DNA of 64,000 nt from Cladocopium goreaui (lineage: Eukaryota > Sar > Dinophyceae > Suessiales > Symbiodiniaceae). Below the pieces are notes generated by a model, which made no database searches, was not told where the DNA came from, and was given only the letters and a program-made list of their open reading frames with translations. The position numbers and the translations under genes were made by a program. The stretch spans positions 53,761 to 117,760 of the forward strand of contig CAMXCT020001531.1 of NCBI GenBank assembly GCA_947184155.2, written 5' to 3'. Shown one piece after another: positions 22,246 to 35,000 of this stretch. Within the stretch, counting starts at the first letter, position 1, and each line of letters starts with the position of its first letter.

Positions 22246-22569
22246 CTGGTTTTATTTACCCATATTCATCCAGATTATTATATGTACCCTTTGAATGAAA
22301 CACTGATGTTGGCAAGTAAAAACATGATACCAGGATCTGATTCATTCATAACACATGACTTCCATGCTCACGTCTCTTGCTCAGACGTCAGACCGTGAGG
22401 TTGCTAGATGCCCATCTAGTGGTGTTTTAACATCCTGATCCAACAAAGCTGTTGCCAAATACCCAAATAGCATCAATAAAAATCAATTGACTATAGTAAT
22501 TCCAGTATATCCGGAGATATCCGGAGTATATCCCAAGATATTCACATAGTCTGTTGATAAATATCCAGG

Positions 22570-22655
22570 TATCAGCAGATTGTTGCCTCCCGGCGCGCGA
22601 TCCCGGATTTTGTCGCGATCGACTGCAATGATCGCATGGATCTGACAGGCTTGAA
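22570..22655 (-). CDS. Possible exon, unknown protein
   Basis: Minus frame CQIHAIIAVDRDKIRDRAPG, then GNNLLIPG, is open and GC-rich; the ends are not resolved. It could be near the 5' end of the gene downstream of the ligase. Confidence 0.45.
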
Positions 22656-22777
22656 CAATTGATATCCATAAATTTTCTGCTGTTGATGTTGGCATCCAAC
22701 AAAAATAGTCCAAAAAAATCATCCATACATCTTGAACATCACCATTCACCATTCACGTTTTCAACATCCCAGGTTAC

Positions 22778-22862
22778 TATAGTTATTTGCGTACCATAAA
22801 CCATAGTTATTGGAGTTAACCAACTGAACGCTATTTTGGGGGCCTCACATTGTACTACAATA
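22778..22862. repeat. Hairpin family 5, partial copy
   Basis: Contains CCATAGTTATTGGAGTTAAC and ends in a variant of GGGGGCCCCACATTGTAC, matching one arm of the full copy at 26056-26180. It abuts the 3' end of the ligase gene. Confidence 0.7.
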
Positions 22863-22880
22863 TTAGACAATATCCAGCTC

Positions 22881-23048
22881 CTAGTCCTCCACATTGGAGA
22901 TCATCCACTCCGTCATGGCATCCAGGCTCTTCCTGGGCCCTTCCTCCACAAACTGCGGCCGCAGCTCCAGCAGCGCTTGGCGCATGCTGTGCCGCCCGTA
23001 GTCCCGGCCCTTCAGCGCATGCATGGCCTGCGTGATGACCTCAGCCCG
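22881..23048 (-). CDS. lplA: lplA exon 14 (C-terminus, stop)
   Basis: RAEVITQAMHALKGRDYGRH to MTEWMISNVED, TAG at 22881-22883. Matches the helical C-terminal end of LplA. The acceptor is TTCCTGGCAG; an alternative nine bases in (GCTGAG) would drop three residues. Confidence 0.9.
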   Translation of the reverse strand, partial: RAEVITQAMHALKGRDYGRHSMRQALLELRPQFVEEGPRKSLDAMTEWMISNVED

Positions 23049-26000
23049 CTGCCAGGAAAGGTGCCAGGAAAGGTGTGGTGTGTGATGACCAAGGCCAGAA
23101 ATGGGAGAAATGCTGCGAAAAAAAACATCAAAAAAGTGGGCAACTAGGAAAGCCAGCAGACATTTTCACACACATGTGGCAACGACATCGGGAACCCATC
23201 CACCAGTTGGCATCTCCTATTGCAATTTCAGGTCATCCAAATCTACCAGGTTTATCACCAGATACAACAAAACCATTGACATGATTATTTGATGACAAAA
23301 AACTGGATCAGACAACCCCAAATATCATTTGCTTGGTTACACCATATGTTACACATATTGACATCATATTGACATCATATTGACATCATATTGACATCAT
23401 ATTGACATCATATTGACATCATATTGACATCATATTGACCTCATATTGACATCATATTGACATCATATTGACATCATATTGACATATGGACAAGTCCATC
23501 AAATCCCACGTACCCAATTCATATCCGTCAAGCAACATCCGGAAAGAGCGCATCGGTAAAGATTGTGGCATCCTCAATGACCCCTTGCACCTCAGCGAAG
23601 CCAGTGCGGTTGCTGGTTGAATCAAGGGCTGCGACGGCTGGAGATTCCACAAATAGGGACTTTTTTCTACAAAAGAGAAGGAAAAAAAGCCTGAAACGGA
23701 TGGATTGGATGGATTTACGATGATCAAACATTGTGATAAAAAAGCCACAAACGATGTCTTTCATTTAGCAGAATGCCAACTACTGTACCGAAAAAAGGTT
23801 TGCCCAGAATTCTGGGTAAACATGATTTCACCAAAAGACATGGGCAACAAAAGATAAAGCCTGCGTCAAATTCAATGAAAGGAATTAGTGACTCGATTGG
23901 TGACAAAAATGGGTATGATGGCTTCAGTATGGAGGGCCGTATGGAACCCAGGGCTAATCTGAGATACTTTGCCAAAAAAAAAGGTGGTTCATACATCCCC
24001 ATCAACAAAGGATTAAGTTGCACCAAACTACTTCAATCGGCTCAGAAGCATGATGAAGCATGAAAGTTTCAGGGTCACCCCAAGCCACCACTGTTTTTTA
24101 TCTCCGGGACGTTGTGTTGATCTGCGACTCACACAGGATCGGACAGTGTAAATCGTGCGCATCTGCAACGGTCACTCTCCAGAGTTTAAGGATGACTTTG
24201 GCTGGTAGTCAATATTGAAAAACATTGGCAATGGCCAATATTGACTAACAAATTGCCATATATATTGAAACACATGGCAATATACTTCTGAGTTCCATCA
24301 TTCATATTTTCATATATTTTCTAACAGTATGGGGTCATACAATAAACATATTCCATTGATGGACTGCCATGGATTGTCAGGGCATTCATGGACTGTCTAG
24401 TCCATTAATATAATATATATACCTAGATAACAACTATAGATAGGAATATATATAGTATTACAGTACTATACATTGTAAGCACGTTTCATGAGCAATAAAT
24501 GTTCGATACTTATTCGATACTCACTCATCTATCTTCCAATATTAGATTCACAACACCTGGACCCAATGTTCTCAATGTCCAACGACTCCGCCGCAGAGCC
24601 CGCGGCACCACTTTCAGATGCACATCAAAGACGCCCACGCCGTCGATGCGCGTCTCGAATTGATGCGAGAATTCCGGGGTCTTTCCTCGGCAGTGCCAGG
24701 GTAACAAAAAACTCTGATAGTTCGACCCATCGAAAAACCCCAAAAAATAGATGGTTTTCACATCGAAATAGTGAATGGATTGGATTCCTAGAGGAGCAGA
24801 GTGTTTTAGGTGAGGCTGAAAATGGGGGACTGCCGATGGCAATTTAATTGGAAAATGATGGACAATGATGGTTGAATGAATTTGGGTATACCCTACCCTC
24901 AGACAAACCAGAGTGGGTATGGCGCAACCATATGAGTAAAACCCTTGGTTAATAGGTAGTAAGTGGATGTTCATCCCTAGAAAAAAAGGTCCCAAAGGTA
25001 CGGACGTATCCCCAAATATGAAACACAAAAATGCTGGAATTGAAGCTGGCACTACCAACATGTGTGCAAACCGGGAGCCCCAACCAAGTAGTATAATCCC
25101 CTATGACAATGAACACATGACCAACCTCAGATATGCCCTTGTTCGAAACCTGCCAGCCATTTCAAGCCATCCAAGCTGATGTGGCGTCTTTCAGGGCGTT
25201 GCATCCCAAAAAGTTTTCCCCATGTTGTTGAAACCCCTGCTGGCTGGAGGCGCAGCGCAAAGCTAAGACAGAACATCTCTGAAATAATGCCCCGATACCT
25301 CACAAGGTTAATATATTCACACCAAACTGGCAAAAAAAAATGAAATTTACCAAACTACCATTATTTCCCACTAATTCTGTCCAGTTAATTTTTCCAGATA
25401 CCCAATATGTCCTCATTATATCCCCAAAATATCCCATGATACCACCAGCATGGCTGGTTAAATTCCAATGTTTGATGGTTACTCCCACTATATTCCCATT
25501 CTATCACCATGATATATCATCATTGGATCACTATTTTCATCTCAAATCAAGTTGACTTGTTGGCTTACTTGGTTGTAACCCAATAAATATGCTCGTGTGA
25601 TTTAACATTGTGATGGAAAATCCTGGTCTTTAATAGCCAAATCATCTACAATGGGACATTTATACCATGGTGATTCGATGTAACAAATCAGCAGAGGGTG
25701 TCATAAGGGTATCACTGTATCACCATTAAAACAAATCATCGACTGTCATTTACCAAACATACCACCATTGTGTTGCATAAAAAAAAATGAATGATAGTGA
25801 AATCACCTTTATGGTGATAGCCCCTGTTTGAATATCAATATCCTTTTTTGCCTATCTCACCATCAAACCCAGTTTAAGTTTATATAAGTATAAACAATTT
25901 TCCCGTGGTTTGGTCGGCTAATCACCTGGTTTAGTTGGTTATATCATTGTTATCAGCATAATATCAGCATCATGTCACAAAAATTTCATCTCAGATGAGT

Positions 26001-29000
26001 TTCCGTGAATTACAGATGATGTTCCAGTTTTGTTGCTTGTATATCACCATGATGCTACAATGTGGGGCCCCCAAGATAGCTAAGTTGGTTTATAACTCCA
26101 ATAACTATGGTTTATGGTACTTACAACTATAGTTAATGGGGTTTATAAACCAACTTATAACTGGGGGGCCCCACATTGTACCATAATCTTAAGGGGTCTA
26201 TCCACGCAGTTGGCTTTGAACATCCGGAGTCCCGAGTGTCCCAATCGCCAGGACTTGTCGCTCAACTCAGCAACCAGCTCCTGCCGCCAGGCGACGTTGA
26301 GTGAAGCGTTCGTGATGGAAGATCATGGGCATATGATGGCATATGTGATGGACATATGGGCATGGATCAATACCTATTAATACCATTTCTAGGGGAATGA
26401 ACACCCATTTACCAGCTATTTTGATGTTCACCAGGGGTACAAGGTTTTGACACACTGCCATATAGCAAATATATGCAACTCGGTGTCGCCGTCATCGAGA
26501 CCCGTGGCAGGCGTCGAGGAGCCGAAGTGACATTGGCAACGCGAAAGACAAACGGGCATGGAAGGCACGTCCCTTTGCCATGTTCACTTCCCTCTCCGAT
26601 GTCAATCATCTTTACCTTCCCTTTGCGGGTCTTGTGTTGCTCCTTGACTTTCTGCTCCACAGATAGTTTCTTTTCGGCCTGGTGAATTTCAAGCAAAGAT
26701 AAATACGACGAAGACTTTGAAGAGGTGCCACAGCCCAAAGCCGATATAGCCCAAAGTGAGTAACTCAGAATCCTTAGTCTGCCAGAGCAAGTTCTGACAC
26801 TCGATCAACCACGCGCGCTCGCACAGTTCGAGCACGACGGGGTCAGACAGCGAAAGAACCAGTGCATCACCCCATTGCAGATGTTGCACCCATGGGACCT
26901 TGGTCATAGTGAGTTTTCCCAATAAAAATGGTGATTTTCCATAGTTATGTTAGTTTACCAGAGGGTATTCCAAATGCTGTTCTGACATGTGGCCAACCAG
27001 CATCTGACCTTCAGTACCTCATCAGGACATGACTTATTTTGGAGAACCAACCAAATCTAGCGAGATAAGGACAGGACAGTTTAGGAGGTAAAGGACCGAC
27101 ACGATTCGGACAATCCCAAGTGTGGGTGAGCAAAGTAAGACATTTACATGCCATGTTCATTGTTACACGTTTGTTGGATATGCACCCCATGGGAGACGTA
27201 GCAGCGCGTACATAAGCAGCGTAACATGAACGTTATTGCCCCACCCCACCCCAACCCCCACCCCATGCGTGACATAGCAGCTCATACATAAGCAGCGTAA
27301 CATGAACGTTATGCATAGCAGCACGTACATAACAGCGTAAATGAACGTTATTGCCCCTCTCCCACCCCACCCCAACCCCACCCCATGTGGTGACATAGCA
27401 GCACGTACATAAGCAGCGTAACATGAACGTTATTGCCTCACCCCACCCCAACCCCATCCCATGCGTGACATAGCAGCACGTACATAAAGCAGCGTAACAT
27501 GAACGTTATTGCATAGCAGCACGTACATAACAGCGTAACATGAACGCTATTGCCCCTCCCACCCCACCCCAACCCCCACCCATGTGTGACATAGCAGCAC
27601 GTACATAGCAGCGTGACATGAACGTTATTGCCCCACCCCAACCAACCCCAACCCCACCCCAAGCGTGACGTAGCAGCACCAACATAAGAAGTGTAACGTG
27701 AACTGTATTCCCCGAACCACAAGCCACACGCCACACCACATTGACATTTAAAAAAAAAAACAGCATAAAACAATGAAAACTGCATCAGGCAGTTAGGCAG
27801 TTGGTTGACGCAGTTATATTGGCTATATCCCCATGATTGGTGATTAAATCCTCATCCAATCATCCAACAGATCTGTTGTTAAATACCCAATGACAACTCT
27901 ATAATATATATATAATATACGGTAACGGTATATAACATTATACAACTACATTTAAATATACGGACTTTTAAATATACGAACAGGTACCTTAGACTGCCTC
28001 GGGAAGGTTTTCCTTGGCCTGCCCGGCCATTTCAACATACGGAATCCAATTTGTTTACACATACATTTAAAATATACGGATGGAACTGGTGTTTCATACT
28101 ATTTACGGCGCGTCGCGGTCTCGCCCGCCCTCCACATATTTAAATGTCGTTACCGTGTATATATTAACTAGTCTCAGAAAATATCCGTAGTATCTACAAG
28201 CATATCCCAACATATTGCCAATAAATCCCAACATCTTCCCATTCATTCCCCATGTTGGTCAAAACGTTAACATTTCTGTCGCTCCATCTCCGAAGCATGA
28301 TCAACACCCCCATTCTATGGTCCCAAATGTATTCCCTATGAAACCACAGTTTCTGGGTGGTGTTTAATATTAAGTACATATGTCTCATTAATAATAATAG
28401 TTGTAGGTGTTATAGAGTTATATCCCAACTTATGGAGGTTAGAATCCCATAAATTATACCCATTAATATCACCATTATTAGCGTGATGGGAAAGGGAGTA
28501 ATCCAATCTTCTCAAAAAATATTCACATGTCTTCACCAGTTTCCCATCAACACCTCCATCATTTACAGATTTTATAGGGGATGTCTCATCATGTTCTTCA
28601 TTTTCCCATCATTTGAAAAGAACTGATACAGTAGCCTGGTTGGTGGTTTCAACCATCTTGAAAAATATGAAAGTCAATGGGAAGGATTATCCCATATATT
28701 ATGGAAAAATAAAAATCATGTTCCAAACCACAAACCAGCTAGCCCTTTTCAGAGTGCCCCTCGGCTCCTGAAACGCTTCCGCTCGCGTCAGCTCGGACCT
28801 CTCCGTCACTTCCTCGAGAGGCTCTGTGGCCCCGTGGCGCTCGCGAAACTCCTGTGGCGCTCGGTGGGTTGGGGTGAAAAAAACTTCAGTTAAACATGTT
28901 TCGAAAAGGTAACAAAGGTTTTAAACATTTGAAACATTTTTTTTTGCAGGACCTATTGTGACTATAATCACTATAATATACTATATATAATATACCATAA

Positions 29001-32000
29001 TTATTCTGGGTAAAATATGTTGAAATGATGCTGTGTTTTTGGTGTTGAAATGTGTTAAGTACCAGCTAGATGGTTCAATATTGACCTATGCCGAAACCCA
29101 CTGTACTTCCCCATTGAAAATAAATTGCAAGGGCTAAGAATCGACCAATTAACCTGGTACCAATTCCTGATCATTCACCAAAAAAAAGAAGAAAAGTTGT
29201 TGGTTCTTGATCCATTTCAATTGGTGATGCCAAAAAATTGGGTTTCATATTATTTTTCCAGTGAATTAGTTGCTTCATCCCGGCCAAAGTCTTGACCCTT
29301 TCCCTTTCACAGCAGCCTCAATCAGCGCGTCACAGAGCTGCTGATGAGTCAACTTGGGAAAGCTTTCCTCGGCCCCGAACTCGCTGTCCGTTCTGGGAAA
29401 CCATCCCACGATCATGGGAAGTCCGTTTTGAACGGGAAGATCATGGGAAAATCACAGGAACAGATGGGAAAATCAACTATCAATGGAGGTTTCTAGCTGG
29501 GAAAATCATCGAACTAAATGGTAGATTTTTCAGCAGATCACGTTTGATATCTAGAGGGTAGCCCTGGTGATGGTAAGTCCCCGATCCGTGGATTCTCGCA
29601 CCTTTGTACATGGGGTCTGACTACAATGGTGATCCTAGCCACTTGCGATTTACCTGGGATGATCGCCCTTAGGTACTGCTGCAAATCCAGGCCGTCTACA
29701 ATCCAATTCCACGGTGGTTCATCTTTGCCAGGAATCCATCCAAAGATCATAGCATTTTTGGTGACTAGCCAAGTTGCTTGATCTTATAAGGATTTATGAG
29801 GTTTATAAGGGATAGCCCATTTTTGGGATTTTTGCTGACTACCCAACCCATCATAGCATTTTTTGCTTGGTAACTGCCCATTTTTGGTCAAAAGCTTCCA
29901 CCAACAGCCGAGCTTCTCGCAGGTTCATCACCCGCGCGCCCACACTGGCGATGCCTTTCGCTTGCAGTTTCCTCTTGTCCTCGTATTGGAGTGACCCTGG
30001 ACCCCAAGCAGGGTCTGGAAAGAGGGTACCCCTCAATTTGATGATTGGTCATGATTTCCCGATGAAAACATATTAAACGGGGAAAAAAAAAATGCAATGA
30101 CTTGGGTGTACGGTAAAAAGAAATGGAAATTGACTATTTCGAGACCACCAAGCAGTTTTCAGGATTCTCTTGTCAATGGGGGTGAAAAATCACCCGCAGA
30201 GGTATCGCAAGCTCTGCACATCAGCCACAAATGGCACAAGATGCTGCACCCTGTTGGAAGACATAGCAATGGACACGAAGACAGCTTGCATCCCAGTCAT
30301 CCCACACTTCGGGTTTTTGGCACAGCAAGTCGTCTCTGGGCGAAGGTCGCCGCTGGTCGGCTGTCAACTCTGCGCCTGTTTCTTGGAGATTGTAAGTGGT
30401 TTGTAACGCATGTAACATATATATATATAATATATATATAGCCCGGATGGACCCATCTATTATGACTCACATAGAATCCAGCCATGATGTATATATAAAG
30501 TATGTGTTTAATAAGACGATTGCTGCCCGCTTACTACACTTACTAACTGAAGAAATAGTTTTGCATGGAGATAATTGGAGTATGTTCTATTGCCAGGGGA
30601 TATTTTAAGGGGCAAGAATCCTTGACCAAAAAATCGACCCTGAAATCACTCGCGGCTCGGCAAGGTACTTTCGACCAAAAGCTTACAGGGTGGCCAGGGA
30701 TTCATTGCTCCTTGGGTATGGGCCAAAACAGTATCACCCAAGATTGGATAGTTTACTGGATTCTACTGCTTGGGGGTTGAGCCTACCCCTCTGAGAAATA
30801 TCAGTCAATGGGAAGGATTATCCCATATATTATGAAAAAGAAAAATGTTCCAAACCACCAACCAGAAAAGCAAGAAACCCCCTTGCAGAACATTGAATGG
30901 CCGATCCAAATCTCATCCATCTCTTGCGTCTGTTCAATTTAATCTGTCGGAGAAAATCTTCAGCTGTTTGATGGGCCAATTGCACATCTTTTCTGGTCAA
31001 ACCCCCCTATGTTGTTTGTTCCAGCTGAATCCTCATTGTTGTTGCGTATAAATAGCCTGTCACTTTTCATGATTTTCATGGATCTTCATATAATATATGT
31101 TCATAGATCCTCATAAATTTTCATATATTTTCATAGATTTTCAAGGTCAATCTGTGGTAGTCCACAACCCAAAAATATCACTGTTTGCTGTTGATCATCC
31201 ACTTGGTCAACGGTCAACTCGCCGGGGCTCCGGTGTCAGATACCGCTGCAGGGCCGTCAAATCCGTATCGATCCTAAGGATCGTGGTCGTTGGTGTATGG
31301 CTTGGTGTATTTGTTTATTCACAATAAGGAGAAAACCCATGGTTAATGTTGATATATGTTGATAATGGTTCATCATGGTAATCGAAATGAGCCATGTATA
31401 GATGAGCCATGTATAGATGATCACAATGATGATTTACCATGATTTACCGATTAAACATGGTGATTTTCCAGTTCGCGAGCTTAAATTTGTCAAAGGGTAA
31501 ATGGAGGGGGTGCGCATCAGGAAGGATCTCGAAGACTGTGTGAGGGTGATGTTCTCGATCAATGGGACGACTTGAATCGTTTTAAACGCAACATCTAACA
31601 AACTAAACAATAATTAGTGATGTTGAAATCGGATATAAACAATATATAAACAATATATGGATGATGTTGAAATGGGACATGCAGGTGAGATTTTTGAAAT
31701 TGGGGGCAAAGAATGTTGGAAGGTGATGCTCTGCAATTCCTAAACGGCTGGAAAATCTCCCCGGCTATATTTCGATGATTTTCCCAGCTAAGTTTACCTC
31801 CATTTGCAGAGCATTTTCCGAACCGTGTTTTATTACCCTAAATATCATATGTTTGGTTGTATATCCATTGTCTATCCACATGATATTCCCAAATTCTTGT
31901 TTTTCTTGAATAGATTACATCGCGATCGAAATCGATTTATCTATTAGTAATCACTATATTAACATATATTAACCCATATTAACATATATTAACATATATT

Positions 32001-35000
32001 AACCCATGCAACCCATTTTTGAACTCACCATTTTCTCAGACCGGGGTAAAAACGACCATGGTTTTCGACCATGTTAGACCCATGTGATTGACCCATTTGC
32101 TATGGAAAATAAGGATGTTTAATAGGGATAATAATGGCATAAATAATGATGAGATAATACTGGGATATTAATGGATGTACCCTCTGATGAACTAAGAGTT
32201 TGCGAACTGGAAAATCACCATGTTGAATAGCTAAATTAATTTTAAATCATCGAACTATAGCTGGTCCATGGCTTCCGGTTCGCTATGTGACAAATTACCA
32301 GAGGGTAGCCAGTTGTTTCAAACGCCATTTTTGAAAGCCGTGGTTCAATGGGACAATCTATCAATGGGAGAATGTTCCATTGCCATGTTTAATTGCCAGA
32401 GGGTCATTTGCCTGTGGCGGGAAAGTCACTGGTTTAACCAGATGGATGTGTCTGAACAAAAAGCGAGCAAAAATCTGAGGAAATCAATGATTATCATCAA
32501 AAGTGACCATCAATCGGAGTAAATTCCATTTCCACAACACACCCAAATAATCATTAAGTATATGTACAGTGTTTTTGTTGCTGGTTACATTCCACGATGT
32601 CCCCATAAAATGATGACCTACCCTGGCCTAGGTTTGCCGAAACGATCTCCCAAACGTCAGCAAGAAACAAGATGGTCCCGTGATGTAGTGACACCTGTCG
32701 GTCTGGCGCATGCTTGAAGGCGCTGCCGGAAATCTTCTTGTCCTCATGGGTGAGGTCCTTAAAGAGCTTCAAAAGTGCCAAAGATACCCTCTGGTTATGT
32801 CTAAATAGCTATTGAAAATGGCCATTTATAGTGGATTTTCCCATTAAAAATGGTGATTTTCCATAGTTATGTTAGTTTACCAGAGGGTATCCAATTTTTT
32901 GTGGTTCAGTGGGGTTTCAGAGTGAAAAAAGCAGGACCGACCCACCCCAAAGATATGTAAATTGTGAATTGTGATTCAATGGGGTTTAATGGGGTTTTCA
33001 CGGATAAGTAACCAACTTGATATGATATGTTGGGTTTGTTCGAAAATGGGGTACTGTATACCACCGAAACGTACGGTTTAATAGGGAAAATGGTGATTAA
33101 CCAGTAGATTAGGCGTATCCAGGGTATTCTATTTTCAGACCAACCCATGTGGAATTATGGTTCAAAGAAGTGCGTTTGTGTTTTGGGGGTACTCATCCAA
33201 AATGCATTTCGCTAAATGGTATGTACACGTAACTTGATGACCGTTTCAAAAGCAACAGTGAGGTCTGGACATATAAAAACAGCATAGATCTATATATATA
33301 ATGTCTACCCTGGATTAATACACCTTAAGGGTGATTTTCATTCGTGATTACCGCCTTTACTATTATTTTCATGTCATCTGCTGCCTTTTTTCTGATCTAA
33401 ATTGGTAGCCCAAATGATCGATCAACCACCCAGGGGCTTTGATTTCAATTTCTGATGACTGATTATTGCTGCCTGAACTTTCATAAAAATTCATTGATAT
33501 TCCCAGTTATATATATATATATGGAATGGATCCCAGCAAAAAAAAACCTTTCTTTTTCATGAAAACATTCCGAAGCCAAGGCTCCTATCCGGAGATCACC
33601 CCCCAAAATCCGGAGAGGTCCAGCAACATAAAACCTCCGGTTGAATAGTGTAGTTTAGATGGCTTTTATGAATCAGTTTATTGCAACCCACCAAATAATA
33701 CCAAAAAGATAGAAAAGTGAATTATCACTCTTTTAATGTGACGTTGTTTTTGCATCTTTTTGTGGGTTACCATGTTTAACCACCAATGCTTGCCTTGTGA
33801 AAACCAACCATTGTACCAAAAGAAGCCCAAATAGTTCTGGCTACTCTGGACCCTCTAGTTCACATCCAAAATAATGTTGCCAATAGAAACTTATATATGT
33901 AGTCGGGATCTTATCTATATAGTACCGACTACCAATGTTGCAGTTAGTTGGCAAAACATGTATTTAATTATCATATCCAATTATCCATGTTCATGCTCAA
34001 ACAAGTGCTAGACGACGGTCATAGCCATACCTCCGTTAATAGGTTATATGAACCGATACATGATACAATAATATGAGTTGCAAATATATCCAAGGAAATC
34101 CAAAACATCATCACTATACATGCCATTGTATCCCATGATATATATATATATATCATGATATCCATTGTATATCTATATATCCATGAGAGATCTCATGGGG
34201 CTATATATAATATAGTGAATATAAAATATCCCGTTATTATCCCATTATTACCTCCTCCTCCTCCGCCTCCTCCTCATCATCATCATTATCATCGTCATCG
34301 TCATCGTCATCCTCATCATCATCATCATCATCATCATCATATCACTATCTATATCATTATCTATATATTCTATACCCATATCCATATGCATATCTATATC
34401 TATGTATATATCTATATCATTATCTATATCTATATCTATGCATATATCTATATCTATATCATTATCTATATCTATATCTATGCATATATCTATATCTATA
34501 TCATTATCTATATCTATATCTGTATCATTCTCTATAATCTATATCATTATCTATAATCTATATATGTCATGATAATCCAATCTATATATCGATCCAAGCA
34601 TCGTTGCGCCCTTTCTTCTCTGCCTCGATCCCCAAGCGCCGCAGGGCACCCAGCACAGTGTCCAGGTTGCGGTCGATGTGGAAGTCCTGGTTGGGACGCC
34701 GCCACGGGGATGAGAAAAGGCTCCTGGGGATGGGAAAACCATAGGAAAACCATAGGAAAACCATAGGAAAATGGTGGTTAATAGTAATTAATAGTGGTTA
34801 ATGATGGTTAATCATTGGTTAATTATGGCTGGTTGGATGTATATTAAAGAAATACAGTATATAATCCAATAATTACTGATGATCAATGTGTCATACATGA
34901 TGTATATATATATATATGTCTATGATGATGATCTGGTTGGTGGTATATCTACCCCTCTGAAAAATGTGAAAGTCCAGTTGGGATGATGACATTCCCAATA

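Noticed and set aside
23353..23483. CRISPR-like regular repeat
   Set aside because: Units of 13 bp with no unique spacers: a simple tandem repeat in a eukaryotic intron.
26409..26738. Frame apparently starting MGCGTSSK, a myristoylation-like N-terminus
   Set aside because: The first codon is TTG, not ATG, and the frame overlaps another coding-like frame; no real start is shown.
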